Assembly: GCA_023424965.1 (NCBI GenBank)
Contig: JAFADI010000020.1
Location: forward strand, 1 to 64,000
Source of the DNA: Bacillota bacterium
Lineage (GTDB): Bacteria > Bacillota > Clostridia > Acetivibrionales > JAFADI01
DNA length: 64,000 nt
Reading direction: 5' to 3'
Shown: piece after piece, positions 1 to 8,580 of the stretch
Layout of the letters: each line of letters opens with the position of its first letter
Position numbering within the stretch: the stretch's first letter is position 1
Translations under genes and position numbers: made by a program
The notes under the pieces: model-generated
What the model was told of the DNA's origin: nothing
Databases searched by the model: none
What the model saw: the letters and a program-made list of their open reading frames with translations, nothing else

Positions 1-537
1 GACCCCAGGTACAGCGTGGTCCGGGTGGGGGAGGAGCTGGCACAGAACCTGAAAAAGAAGTATGGCATCCAGGTCATCCATAACGGCACGGTGCATGATT
101 ATCCCGACTACAACAAGTCCTACGTGAATTCGCTGGCAACGGTGAAGAAAATTCTCAGTGGAAATCCTTCGGCAAAAATTGTGATCGATTTGCACCGGGA
201 TGCGGTGGGAGGCGGGAAGAAGCTGAGAAGGGTTGTCAAGGTGAACAATAAAAATGCGGCTTCCATCATGTTTGTCATGGCCACCGGAGAGGTGGGGCTG
301 AGCCACCCCCAATGGAGGGAAAACCTCAAGCTGGCCCTGAAGCTGCAGGCAAAATTGAACGAGATCGCTCCGGGCCTGGCCCGGCCCATCTATCTGAGCA
401 AATACAGGTACAACCAGCATTTAAGCACGGGAGCTCTGCTGGTGGAAATCGGAGGGGATGGCAACCTTCTGGAGGAATGCTTTGAAAGCACCAAGTACCT
501 GGCCCAGGCCATCAATGAGGTTGTGGGGAAAAAGTAA
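1..537 (+). CDS. spoIIP: Stage II sporulation protein P, C-terminal part (5' truncated by window edge)
   Basis: This is the C-terminal catalytic part of SpoIIP, the peptidoglycan amidase/endopeptidase of the SpoIIDMP complex that thins septal wall and drives engulfment in the forespore-mother cell system. The reading frame is open from base 1, so the true start lies outside the window; the first in-window GTG (16) is not a start. Family landmarks visible are the HNGTVHDYPDYNKSY region, the IDLHRDA segment with its conserved His, and the EIGGDGNLLEE motif near the C-terminus. It shows that the organism makes endospores. No terminator is obvious between its stop and the metE promoter. Confidence 0.85.
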   Translation, partial: DPRYSVVRVGEELAQNLKKKYGIQVIHNGTVHDYPDYNKSYVNSLATVKKILSGNPSAKIVIDLHRDAVGGGKKLRRVVKVNNKNAASIMFVMATGEVGLSHPQWRENLKLALKLQAKLNEIAPGLARPIYLSKYRYNQHLSTGALLVEIGGDGNLLEECFESTKYLAQAINEVVGKK

Positions 538-607
538 TATTTTTGGGAATTAAATTCTCCCATGTATTCACGAAAAGAATCTAAATTCACCTAAATTCAC
601 TTAAAGG

Positions 608-636
608 TTGACAAAGCAAAAGCATATTAATATTAT
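608..636 (+). promoter_or_regulatory. Sigma-A promoter of the metE riboswitch transcript
   Basis: TTGACA (608-613) and TATTAT (631-636) are separated by exactly 17 bp, a near-consensus vegetative promoter. Transcription would start near 643, just ahead of the cobalamin aptamer, so the whole aptamer lies in the metE leader. Confidence 0.8.
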
Positions 637-646
637 AGTAATATGC

Positions 647-827
647 TGCAAGGTGCTCTTGACTTAACGAAGGATGTTAAACGAAAGAGATAATAGGGAA
701 CCGGGTTAAAATCCCGGGCAGCTCCCACTACTGTAACCAGAACGAAAGCCTGTTGTGCCACTGCCGGCGATAAAGGCGGGAAGGCCAGGAGAGTAGGATG
801 AATGGAAGCCAGGAGACCTGCCTTGCA
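647..827 (+). ncRNA. Cobalamin (B12) riboswitch
   Basis: The leader carries the conserved cobalamin aptamer elements in order: a GGGAACCGGG/CCCGGG stem followed by CTCCCACTACTGTAACC, then GCCACTGCCGG, GGGAAGGCC and the B12-box region GAAGCCAGGAGACCTGCC (806-823). A closing P1 helix is visible, TGCAAGG (647-653) with CCTTGCA (821-827). I see no intrinsic terminator between the aptamer and metE; the short distance to the AGGAGGA ribosome site (859-865) suggests control of translation initiation. Repressing a B12-independent methionine synthase when B12 is present is the expected logic. The aptamer call is firm; the expression mechanism is inference. Confidence 0.93.
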
Positions 828-872
828 TGCAAAAATCTCAATCTTTGGGAAGGAAGATAGGAGGAATTTGTA

Positions 873-3167
873 ATGCAGTTTGTATCAATTGTGGGCTTCC
901 CGCGAATCGGGGAGCGGAGGGAATTAAAAAAATGGGTGGAAGGCTACCTCGGTGAAAAGATCTCCGGGGATGAATTGAGGGACAATGCCACCCGGCTCAG
1001 AAAACAGCACTGGATGCTCCAGAAGTCAAAGGGAATTGATTTTATCCCGTCCAACGATTTTTCTTATTACGATACCTTTTTGGATATGGCCCTATTGCTG
1101 AATGCAATCCCTGACAGCTACAGGGAATTGGGCCTGAATGCCACCGATACCTATTTTGCCATGGCGAAAGGCTACCAGAAGGGAAGCCTGGACGCCAAAG
1201 CCCTGCCCATGAAAAAGTGGTTCAACACCAACTACCACTACATGGTCCCTGCAATCGACGGAAATACGGAATTCAAACTGAGCGGCAGCAAGCCCTTTGA
1301 TGAATTCCTTGAGGCCGCCTCCGCCGGAGTCAGGACAAAGCCCGTCATCATCGGCCCCCTCACCTTTTTAAAGCTGTCCAGGGTAGACAGGTCCGGTAAA
1401 ACCTATTTGGAGTATGGAAAGGAAATTCTGCAGGCATACTGCGATATTCTCGACAGGTTCAGCGGGCTGAAGGCCGATTATGTACAGATCGATGAACCCA
1501 TACTTGTCACTGACCTGGAACGGGAGGATGTGGAGCTCTTTTGCACCCTTTATAAAGAACTGCTGAAGCACAAAAAAGATGTGAAAGTACTGCTGCAGAC
1601 CTACTTCGGAGATATAAGGGATGTCTATGAAAAGGCGGCAGCCCTGGATTTTGACGCTTTGGGGCTGGATTTTGTAGAAGGCCCAGAGAATTTGAAGCTT
1701 ATTGAAAAATACGGTTTTCCCGAAGACAAGGTTCTCTTTGCAGGCGTGGTAAACGGAAAGAACATCTGGATCAATAATTATGCGGCTACGCTGGAGAAGC
1801 TCACTCAAATAAACCGGTATGTGAAAAAGGACAAAATCGTGCTCAACACCTCCTGCTCACTTCTCCATGTGCCTTACAGCACGGCAAATGAAACGGGGAT
1901 GGAGGATACGTATAAAAGGCACCTGGCCTTTGCGGAAGAAAAGCTTTCGGAACTGGGTGAAATCGCGGAACTGTGGAATGCGGAAGGCTATGAAACCAGT
2001 GAGGCCTACAGAAAGAACACCCTGGCAATAAAAGAAAAGCTGGAAAGCAGAGAATTCTATGATGAGAATATAAGAGAAGATATTGGCAGTCTGATAAATT
2101 CCGATTTCATCCGGCTGCCGGATTTCGAAGAGCGGGCGAAAGCGCAAAAGGAGCGCTTGAAACTGCCTCTGTTTCCCACCACCACCATCGGCTCCTTCCC
2201 CCAAACGGTTGAAGTGAGGGAATTGAGGAGAAAGTATAAGAAAGGTGAGCTGACCTGGGAGCAGTATGATGAAAAGATAAAGGAGAAGATGGCGGAGGTC
2301 ATACGCCTCCAGGAAGAGATCGGACTTGACGTGCTTGTACATGGGGAATTTGAAAGGAACGACATGGTGGAGTATTTCGGAGAGAACCTGTCGGGATTTC
2401 TGTTCACCGCCAACGGCTGGGTACAGTCCTACGGAACAAGGTGCGTCAAACCCCCCGTCATCTTTGGAGACGTGAAGCGGCGCAAGCCCATTACCGTTGA
2501 TTACATCACCTATGCACAAAGCCTCACGGAAAGGCCTGTAAAGGGCATGCTCACAGGGCCCGTCACCATCCTGAACTGGTCTTTTCCCCGAGAAGACCTT
2601 TCGCTGAGGGATATTGCCTATCAGATTGCCCTGGCCATTAAAGGGGAGGTAAAGGCGCTTGAAGACGGAGGCATAAAAATAATTCAAATTGACGAAGCGG
2701 CTTTGAGGGAGAAGCTGCCCCTCAGAAAGCAGGACTGGCACAGCGCCTATCTCTGCTGGGCAATCAACGCTTTCCGGCTTGTGCATTCCGGGGTCAGGGC
2801 TCATACGCAGATTCACACCCATATGTGCTACAGCGAATTTGAGGACATTATAAAAGAAATAGACGGCATGGATGCGGATGTGATTACTTTTGAAGCGGCC
2901 AGGGCGGAACTTTCAATTATTGATGTGCTGCGGGCAAACAATTTCAGGACGGGGGTAGGCCCCGGCGTATATGACATCCACTCGCCAAGGGTGCCGGATA
3001 AAGAAGAAATCAAAGAAATACTGCTGAAAATGACCGGCAAGCTCGGCGCGGAAAAATTATGGGTCAATCCCGACTGCGGATTAAAGACCAGAGGAATGGA
3101 AGAAACAACGGCAAGCTTGAAGAACATGGTGGCTGCCGCCAGGGAATTAAGGCAAGATCAGGCATGA
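873..3167 (+). CDS. metE: Cobalamin-independent methionine synthase
   Basis: This 764-residue cytosolic enzyme transfers a methyl group from 5-methyltetrahydropteroyl-triglutamate to homocysteine. Its length fits full-length MetE, which has two homologous barrels. The C-terminal half carries the zinc ligands known for the family: HxC in HTHMCYS (about residues 648-650), the Glu of TFEAARAE (about 672) and the Cys of NPDCGLKTR (about 734). The N-terminus VSIVGFPRIGERRELKKWVEGY is typical. The start is set by AGGAGGA (859-865) seven bases upstream. The riboswitch in its leader means it is probably silenced when B12 allows a MetH-type enzyme to work. Confidence 0.96.
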   Translation: MQFVSIVGFPRIGERRELKKWVEGYLGEKISGDELRDNATRLRKQHWMLQKSKGIDFIPSNDFSYYDTFLDMALLLNAIPDSYRELGLNATDTYFAMAKGYQKGSLDAKALPMKKWFNTNYHYMVPAIDGNTEFKLSGSKPFDEFLEAASAGVRTKPVIIGPLTFLKLSRVDRSGKTYLEYGKEILQAYCDILDRFSGLKADYVQIDEPILVTDLEREDVELFCTLYKELLKHKKDVKVLLQTYFGDIRDVYEKAAALDFDALGLDFVEGPENLKLIEKYGFPEDKVLFAGVVNGKNIWINNYAATLEKLTQINRYVKKDKIVLNTSCSLLHVPYSTANETGMEDTYKRHLAFAEEKLSELGEIAELWNAEGYETSEAYRKNTLAIKEKLESREFYDENIREDIGSLINSDFIRLPDFEERAKAQKERLKLPLFPTTTIGSFPQTVEVRELRRKYKKGELTWEQYDEKIKEKMAEVIRLQEEIGLDVLVHGEFERNDMVEYFGENLSGFLFTANGWVQSYGTRCVKPPVIFGDVKRRKPITVDYITYAQSLTERPVKGMLTGPVTILNWSFPREDLSLRDIAYQIALAIKGEVKALEDGGIKIIQIDEAALREKLPLRKQDWHSAYLCWAINAFRLVHSGVRAHTQIHTHMCYSEFEDIIKEIDGMDADVITFEAARAELSIIDVLRANNFRTGVGPGVYDIHSPRVPDKEEIKEILLKMTGKLGAEKLWVNPDCGLKTRGMEETTASLKNMVAAARELRQDQA

Positions 3168-3638
3168 AACTTTTCAGGTATTTCTGCGTATACTTCAATA
3201 AATAGACAAATTTTTTAAGAGGTATGCGTGCTGCTGGACTACTGTGGCTGTAAAAGCCACTGGCACAGCGAGGGAGTCCCCACAGAAATTAATTTGGAAC
3301 AGTTAAAAAGGGTTATGGGTGTTTCGCCATAAAAATAAATTCAATTTTAATAAAATATATAGTAAAATGAAGTATAAACATCATAGTGTGTTTATACTTT
3401 ATTTGCTTCAGACGATATTGTTTAAGCAAAGAAGACGCTAATTTAAAATGCGGCAAGTGAGCCAGGGATGGCGAACGCGTGAAAAGCAGTTTAAACTAGC
3501 GCCTTCCTGTATGAAACCGTATAAAATCTTTCAAGTTAAGCCCCAGGTCAGGTATTTTACGTATTCTCTGGCGGCGTGACATCTTCTTGGGAATAGCCGG
3601 TCTGTATGAAAATTATGAAGCTTACGGGAGGAAGACCG
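3168..3638. other. Intergenic leader region between metE and the H-NOX chemoreceptor
   Basis: This 471-bp stretch has no convincing gene but several dyads. GGACT...AGTCC (3236-3279) encloses a GTGGC-tgtaaaa-GCCAC hairpin. TTATGG...CCATAA lies near 3314-3333. An 11-bp stem AAGTATAAACA/TGTTTATACTT lies at about 3370-3400 and TTTGCTT/AAGCAAA at about 3401-3431. The conserved RNA motif at 3466-3516 is listed separately. The region probably holds the metE 3' end, the chemoreceptor promoter and a long structured 5' UTR; I could not place the promoter with confidence. Confidence 0.5.
3466..3516 (+). ncRNA. Conserved leader RNA motif, copy A (unidentified)
   Basis: This stretch matches a second copy at 17498-17550 in an unrelated leader. 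Shared blocks are GGATGG, GCGTGAA, AGC, GTTT, CTTC and GTATGAAA; 24 of 33 bases agree without gaps over the 3' part. A hairpin GCAGT-TTAA-ACTaGC (3486-3500) is conserved in shape in copy B, where the A-T pair becomes G-C. CGCTA and TTTAAA at 3436-3447 can pair with 3490-3501 and would disrupt that hairpin, so two exclusive folds are possible. I do not recognise a named RNA class. Confidence 0.5.
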
Positions 3639-5741
3639 ATGAAGGGTACATTATTGGCGACATGGATTCAAACATCAAAAAAATTGTTCGGAGAAGACAA
3701 TGTCAGCAAGGCGATAAAGGAAATCGGGTGGGAAGAAAACAAGGTTTTCAGGTCCAACGATGTGGTGGATGACGGAAAAGCCAGGCTGTTGATAGAGAAA
3801 ATCGCCTTTTTTAAAGGTGTACCCGTGGAAGATGTGTGGATACGTATCGGAAGGGAGAATATAAAAACCTTTGCCAGTGCATATCCTGCCTTCTTCCGCC
3901 AGGACAGCCTGTATAATTTTTTGAATTCCATGAATGAAGTCCATCGGATCATCACCGAAAAACTTCCCGGGGCCAGACCTCCCTTCGTGGGGATAGAGAA
4001 AATATCAAAGAATGAAGCCATATTTACATACAGGTCCTCGCGGGGGCTTTTCGAATACATGAAAGGCCTGCTGCTTGGAGCAGCGGAAAAATTCGGGGAA
4101 AAAATAAATGTGACGGAGCTGCGGAGGGATGCCAATTCCTGCCAGGTGAAGCTCACCTTCCCCGAAGACATAAAGGTGGAAAAAACGGCAGGCCTTCTGA
4201 GCCTCAGACAGCCGGCGGGAATGGTGCTGGCCTTCCTGGGGGCAAATGTGCTTCTGCTTTTATTCCTGGGCATTTCCGTACCGCTGGAGCTTCCCGGGGC
4301 CGTTATTTACGGCACCATCGCTTTGACCCTGGCGGTAAACCTGACGGCAGGACTGTCCATTTATAAAAATGTCATCCGGCCCGTCACCCAGCTTGGAAGC
4401 ATCATGAAGGATATGGCACAGGGTAAAAGGGACCTGGATAAGGCTGCGGAAGTAAAAGCGGGAAGCCATATCGGGGAGCTTGTGAAGTATTTTAACATGT
4501 TCCTTGGAAACATGAACGGAATAATGAAGGATATTTACAACGCGTCGGCGGACCTCAGCGATTCCTCCTCCCAATTGCTCAAAACCGCGGGAATCATGGA
4601 AGTCAACAGCAAGGACATAAACATAAAGCTGAATTCCGTAAGCCAGACCACCAGCGAGATCGCAGGGCGGATCAAGGATACGGCGGAAGCTTCGGAGCAG
4701 ACCAGCGGCAATGTGAACATCATTGCCGCATCGACGGAAGAAATGAGCGGAACCATCCGGAATATTGCGGAGTCCTCCGAGCAATCCTCCGCAAATGTCC
4801 TCGAAATTTCACAAATTGTTGAGCAGGTATCCCAGAATATCGGCAATGTGTCCGACAGTGCGAAAAACATTTCCGGTTCCGTCAACAAAATCGCTACGGC
4901 AGTGAATGAGATGAACCAGTCGGTGTCGGAGATAAGCAAAAGGTGCGAGAGGTCCCTTGTCATTACCGACGATGCCATGCTGAAGGCCAGGAAGACAAGC
5001 GAAATCATAGAAAACCTGAACGGCCTGTCCAAGCATATCGGCAAGATCATTGACGTGATCAACGATATCGCCAGCCAGACCAACCTCCTTGCCTTGAATG
5101 CGGCGATTGAAGCTGCGGGTGCCGGAGAGGCGGGAAAAGGCTTTGCGGTGGTGGCAAACGAGGTCAAGGAGCTGTCAAAGCAGACAGCCGAATCGACGGA
5201 TGTCATCAGGGGGCAGATTGAGGATATGCGGGAGAAGATGTCGGAGGCCGTGTCCTCCATTGAGACAATAACGGAGGTCATCAACGAAATCACCTCTCTT
5301 TCAAACACCATTGCTGCTGCGGTAACCCAGCAGTCGGCCGTCACGGGAGAAATATCGAAGTCCGCCCTGATGGGAGCGGAAATGGTAAACGACATCACCG
5401 GCAGGATCCAGAATGTGGCCTCCATATCCAAAGGGGCCGCCAAAAACATACTGGAGGTTTCACGTGCGGCAAGCCAGGTTGCAAGAGCCGTGTCGGAGCT
5501 TTCCGTGGCTTCCGGCGAGGTGGCGAGAAGTACCGAGGGCTCCTATAAAAAAGTCAATGAAATCGCGGAGAACTCCATGGAAATATCCAAAGGAGCGGCA
5601 GAGATATCCGATGCCGTAAATAAAGTCAGCACTGCTTCCAAAGGCACATCCGTAGAGGCGGCCAACGTGAGCAGCGCCGCACAAAGGCTGTCGGAAGTGG
5701 CACAGAAGCTTGAATACTATACGGAGCAGTTCAAGGTATAA
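3639..5741 (+). CDS. H-NOX (heme gas-sensor) methyl-accepting chemotaxis protein
   Basis: This 700-residue membrane chemoreceptor has an N-terminal H-NOX domain (1-185), two membrane helices (about 194-213 and 219-241) with almost no external loop, HAMP (about 242-300) and an MCP signalling rod whose tip reads IASQTNLLALNAAIEAAGAGE. With the start at 3639 the numbering matches Thermoanaerobacter H-NOX: heme ligand His102, Y131-S133-R135 clamp, Pro115, and the distal O2-pocket residues Trp9, Asn74 and Tyr140. The start is supported by GGGAGGA (3626-3632); upstream ATGs at 3606 and 3615 lack a site. The sensor is cytoplasmic and fused to its receptor, as in Tar4-like proteins. It probably steers cells away from oxygen; NO binding is the alternative. 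Confidence 0.93.
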   Translation: MKGTLLATWIQTSKKLFGEDNVSKAIKEIGWEENKVFRSNDVVDDGKARLLIEKIAFFKGVPVEDVWIRIGRENIKTFASAYPAFFRQDSLYNFLNSMNEVHRIITEKLPGARPPFVGIEKISKNEAIFTYRSSRGLFEYMKGLLLGAAEKFGEKINVTELRRDANSCQVKLTFPEDIKVEKTAGLLSLRQPAGMVLAFLGANVLLLLFLGISVPLELPGAVIYGTIALTLAVNLTAGLSIYKNVIRPVTQLGSIMKDMAQGKRDLDKAAEVKAGSHIGELVKYFNMFLGNMNGIMKDIYNASADLSDSSSQLLKTAGIMEVNSKDINIKLNSVSQTTSEIAGRIKDTAEASEQTSGNVNIIAASTEEMSGTIRNIAESSEQSSANVLEISQIVEQVSQNIGNVSDSAKNISGSVNKIATAVNEMNQSVSEISKRCERSLVITDDAMLKARKTSEIIENLNGLSKHIGKIIDVINDIASQTNLLALNAAIEAAGAGEAGKGFAVVANEVKELSKQTAESTDVIRGQIEDMREKMSEAVSSIETITEVINEITSLSNTIAAAVTQQSAVTGEISKSALMGAEMVNDITGRIQNVASISKGAAKNILEVSRAASQVARAVSELSVASGEVARSTEGSYKKVNEIAENSMEISKGAAEISDAVNKVSTASKGTSVEAANVSSAAQRLSEVAQKLEYYTEQFKV

Positions 5742-5754
5742 AATGCCCCGTAGG

Positions 5755-5781
5755 AAACGGCACGGTTGGGTGCCGTTTTTT
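5755..5781 (+). terminator. Intrinsic terminator after the chemoreceptor
   Basis: ACGGCA (5757-5762) pairs with TGCCGT (5771-5776) and is followed by a T run. It lies between the chemoreceptor stop and the sigma factor start, so the sigma operon probably needs its own promoter or readthrough. Confidence 0.75.
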
Positions 5782-5809
5782 GTGATACAACCGCCGGGAG
5801 GTGAAAGGT

Positions 5810-6343
5810 TTGAGTGAGGCAAAAGGTTCTTTGCGCGCAGCAGGAATCTTTAACCGGTTTTATGAACCGCTTAAAAACAAAGTCTACAATTACATTTATT
5901 ATAAAGTCCAGAACAATGAAGAGGCGGAGGAGCTGACCCAGGAGGTTTTCCAAAAGGTTTATGCACAGCTCCAGAAGCAGGACATTGACGAAGAAAAGCT
6001 TCAGAGGTATATCTATGTCACTGCCAGCAATATTGTCAAGGATGTGTGGAAGAAAAGAAGCAAGACCCCCACGGTCATACCCATTGACGAATATGTCAGA
6101 GACAGTGCGCTGGCTGATGAAAGCTACCTTGCAATGGAAGAAAACCTTTATCTTAAAGAAGTCATCAACAAACTGAGTAAAAAGGAGAGAGAGATCATCG
6201 TTCTTCGGATTATAAAGGGATTTTCAGTGGAGAAGGTATCGGAGATGCTGGGAAAGCCCGCGGGAACAATAAAAAGCATGCAGTTTCGGGCCATTCAGAA
6301 ATTAAGGAAGCAGCTGACGAAAGGGGGGTATTTCAGTGCATGA
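5810..6343 (+). CDS. ECF-type RNA polymerase sigma factor
   Basis: This 177-residue protein has sigma region 2 (YNYIYYKVQNNEEAEELTQEVF, about 25-48) and region 4 with its helix-turn-helix (LSKKEREIIVLRIIKGFSVEKVSEMLG, about 123-150), separated by a short linker; regions 1 and 3 are absent, as in ECF factors. A TTG start at 5810 is preferred because GGGAGG (5796-5801) lies eight bases upstream; the GTG at 5801 overlaps that site. Its 3' end overlaps the next gene by eight bases, so the two are translationally coupled, a usual sigma/anti-sigma arrangement. Its regulon is unknown. Confidence 0.85.
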   Translation: MSEAKGSLRAAGIFNRFYEPLKNKVYNYIYYKVQNNEEAEELTQEVFQKVYAQLQKQDIDEEKLQRYIYVTASNIVKDVWKKRSKTPTVIPIDEYVRDSALADESYLAMEENLYLKEVINKLSKKEREIIVLRIIKGFSVEKVSEMLGKPAGTIKSMQFRAIQKLRKQLTKGGYFSA

Positions 6344-7895
6344 ACAAACGCTAAGAAATGAAAGAATATCAGAATTCATCGATGATCTGAATGCTGAAAG
6401 AAAACCGAAGGCTTCTCATGACCCGGCGCTGTGGAAGGATGAGGAACTGGAACAGCTTTTGGAAACGGTACGCGTTGTAAGGCGTTTAAGAGGCTCATTG
6501 GCTGAGGACCTGGGCAGGGTTGATATGAAAAAGGAGCCGGAGACCCTGCATTTTTTTGATTTGAAGAAAATGGCCATGGCGGTATGTATTATCGTAATCA
6601 TATTTACCTGCTCCGGAATGGTACAGTTGACAAAAAAGCCCCATAACATTCTTTATGCCATGGCGGAGGCCTATGAACAGGTGAAGAGCATATCGGGAGT
6701 TCTGGAATACAGGGATGAGACGGGAAGCCGGGTGATGCATTCGGAAATCACAAAATTCAAGTTCGAAAGCCCCAATAAGTTCCATGCGGAACACAGCTTC
6801 AACAACACCACCTATACCAGCTTCTATGACGGCGGAGACGTGATGTATTCCGAATGGACAGGAGACCCGGAGCGGACCCGGGTTGACTTTATGGACCCGG
6901 AAATGCTGAAAACCCAGATGAGCTGGCTGCTGCTTAAAAACACCGTAAAGGATTTGATAAACGGCAACGGTGTGGTGGAACAGAAAAAAATCGGCGGTGA
7001 GATTATTGCGGGGCGTGAAACCGACGGCTATGAAATAAAGTTTGAGATCGAAGGCAATGTCACCATACAGAGGATATGGGTGGATAAGAAGATCAACCTG
7101 CCCCTGAAGTGGGAGATCCTGTACCCGGGAAAAACCACCGATACGCAAAAGAAAATCGAGGACAGCAAGCTGGTGACCTGTTTTAAGGAAATTGACATCA
7201 ATCCGGAGGTATCGGAAAATCTATTTAAATATACGCCGGCCCCCAGCAGGAAATTTTATCTAAACAATCCTCCTCTTGAGTTCATAAAGAAACAGCAGGC
7301 CGGAAGAGGTGAAACAGGCGGGGAAGAGGGGCTGGACCCTCTGGTGCGGAGCGCTTATAAGGCCTTTGACAAAATGAGGTCTTACAGGGCGGCTATTATG
7401 AGCTATAAACAATATAAGGATATAGAAATCGATGTGGAAAGAACGGAGATGCAATATAAGGGGAAAGACAAGCTGTACCGGAAGCAATACACCAACAATG
7501 GGAAAGCCTTTTCGGAAGTATATAACGGCAAGGCCGTCAAGCGTATTACACCGGAGGGGGAAGTGCTGATTTCGGAAAACCATGAAGATACAAATTCCAT
7601 TGCAAAAGAGATGCTTCTGCTTTCCGAGGTGGACCCCGTCCAGCTTACCGGACTCAAAAAGACGGAAAATACAAGCATTTCGGGACGGGATGCTTCCGGA
7701 TACCAGTATGTGAATAAAAGTGACGGCAGCAGGGGGATGCTGTGGATCGATAAGGCCACTGCACTGCCGCTGAAGCTGGAATATGACGCAGGGAAGCTCA
7801 AGATCGTAAAATGCATTGTTGACATCGGAGTAAATCCTCCGGTGGATGACAGGGTGTTCAGTGTGGAAAATCAGGAATATAAGTCTTTCAAATAG
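6336..7895 (+). CDS. Putative membrane anti-sigma factor with tandem LolA/RseB-like domains
   Basis: This 519-residue protein starts inside the sigma gene. Residues 1-75 are charged and cytoplasmic (ISEFIDDLNAERKP), where sigma binding would occur. A single membrane segment lies at about 78-95 (MAMAVCIIVIIFTCSGMV). The outside part holds two similar modules of the outer-membrane-lipoprotein-sorting/RseB fold, each ending in a W-x-D-K...LPLK(W/L)E pattern (IWVDKKINLPLKWE and LWIDKATALPLKLE) and then DI-x-(I/V)NP. No HXXXCXXC zinc motif is visible at the N-terminus, so it is not a ZAS-type anti-sigma. The membrane location and overlap support a sensing role; the sensed signal is unknown. Confidence 0.7.
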   Translation: MHEQTLRNERISEFIDDLNAERKPKASHDPALWKDEELEQLLETVRVVRRLRGSLAEDLGRVDMKKEPETLHFFDLKKMAMAVCIIVIIFTCSGMVQLTKKPHNILYAMAEAYEQVKSISGVLEYRDETGSRVMHSEITKFKFESPNKFHAEHSFNNTTYTSFYDGGDVMYSEWTGDPERTRVDFMDPEMLKTQMSWLLLKNTVKDLINGNGVVEQKKIGGEIIAGRETDGYEIKFEIEGNVTIQRIWVDKKINLPLKWEILYPGKTTDTQKKIEDSKLVTCFKEIDINPEVSENLFKYTPAPSRKFYLNNPPLEFIKKQQAGRGETGGEEGLDPLVRSAYKAFDKMRSYRAAIMSYKQYKDIEIDVERTEMQYKGKDKLYRKQYTNNGKAFSEVYNGKAVKRITPEGEVLISENHEDTNSIAKEMLLLSEVDPVQLTGLKKTENTSISGRDASGYQYVNKSDGSRGMLWIDKATALPLKLEYDAGKLKIVKCIVDIGVNPPVDDRVFSVENQEYKSFK

Positions 7896-7914
7896 ACCCG
7901 GTACACGGGAAAAC

Positions 7915-7962
7915 AGGACTGGGAAGCATCCGGCGATCTGCCCGGCAAGGCTTTCCAGTCCT
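7915..7962 (+). terminator. Hairpin terminator after the sigma/anti-sigma operon
   Basis: AGGACTGGGAAGC (7915-7927) pairs with GCTTTCCAGTCCT (7950-7962), with a second CCGG stem inside. The following sequence is only moderately T-rich. Confidence 0.55.
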
Positions 7963-8141
7963 TCCATTTACCATATCACAGAAGCAAAATGGATCTACAA
8001 AGAAATTTAAGTCGTTTTATCGCTTTCCCCATATCTAAATTTCTGCATTTTATACATTTTCAAATACGCTGGGAATTCGTTTGATTCCATTGAAGGTAAT
8101 GGGATTGATAGGGTTGTCATATTGTGTAAAAAAATACCATA

Positions 8142-8163
8142 ATTAGTTTATTCAGAAAACATT
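8142..8163. promoter_or_regulatory. Degenerate upstream ROK-type operator
   Basis: TTAGTTTATTCAGAAAACAT keeps the left half AGTTTATTCA of the perfect operator at 8270-8286 and only part of the right half. It lies about 75 bp upstream of the promoter, so it could be an auxiliary repressor site for looping, or a decayed copy. Confidence 0.4.
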
Positions 8164-8221
8164 TATGTTTCAAAAGCAAGAAACATAGACCGAAATACAT
8201 TGAGTTTTCCGAAAAAACCTA

Positions 8222-8286
8222 TTGACATTTGGATAATTTGTGATAATATCTAATTATTATCGCAAATTTAGTTTATTCAATAAACT
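8222..8286 (+). promoter_or_regulatory. Promoter and perfect ROK-repressor operator of the importer operon
   Basis: TTGACA (8222-8227) is followed by a -10-like GATAAT/AATATC at 8242-8250. The 17-bp palindrome AGTTTATTCAATAAACT (8270-8286) lies just downstream of the likely start site, where a bound repressor would block elongation. The same site, with three changes, lies before the ROK gene at 17474-17490. The match between the two control regions is seen directly; assignment to the ROK protein is inference. Confidence 0.7.
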
Positions 8287-8580
8287 TTGTATGGGCAATT
8301 GAAATTTACAATTCGATAGTGGCGATTTATCTGTGGCATTTAGAAAAACATCAAAGTTCCTGTGAAATATTAACATAGTGTTCATTGTACTCCAAATGGT
8401 TTTAGCAAATTGTCGGTGCGTGATTTATTCGTATTTAATCTGCTAAAGGATTGATCTGAAATCAGAATTTCGTTAAAACATTGACTTCTATGTTTTAACT
8501 GGTTCCACATATGCGTTTTGGGCCCAAACCCGTATGTGAATATATTGCCGTTTAACCAAATAATCAATGGAGGTAATGAA

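Larger units (their letters stand above)
7896..8580. other. Long regulatory region upstream of the sugar importer
   Basis: This 685-bp AT-rich stretch contains the 7915-7962 terminator, a weak operator half-match, a TTGACA-containing promoter, a perfect 17-bp operator (8270-8286) and several hairpins: TATGTTTC/GAAACATA (8164-8187), and CACATA...TATGTG around a TTTGGGCCCAAA core (8506-8538). The last lies 30 bases ahead of the ribosome site. The transcribed leader would be about 320 nt. I see no gene in it. Confidence 0.6.

Noticed and set aside
1857..2822. 321-codon open frame opposite metE on the minus strand
   Set aside because: It lies wholly within metE, has no ribosome site and a composition typical of an antisense shadow.
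3236..3290. GGACTACTGTGGC...AAAAGCCACTGGCAC resembles pieces of a cobalamin aptamer
   Set aside because: The B12 box and the other core blocks are absent; only a simple nested hairpin remains, so I did not call a second cobalamin riboswitch.
4535..5449. 304-codon open frame opposite the chemoreceptor signalling domain
   Set aside because: It mirrors the repetitive helical rod of the real gene and has no family features.
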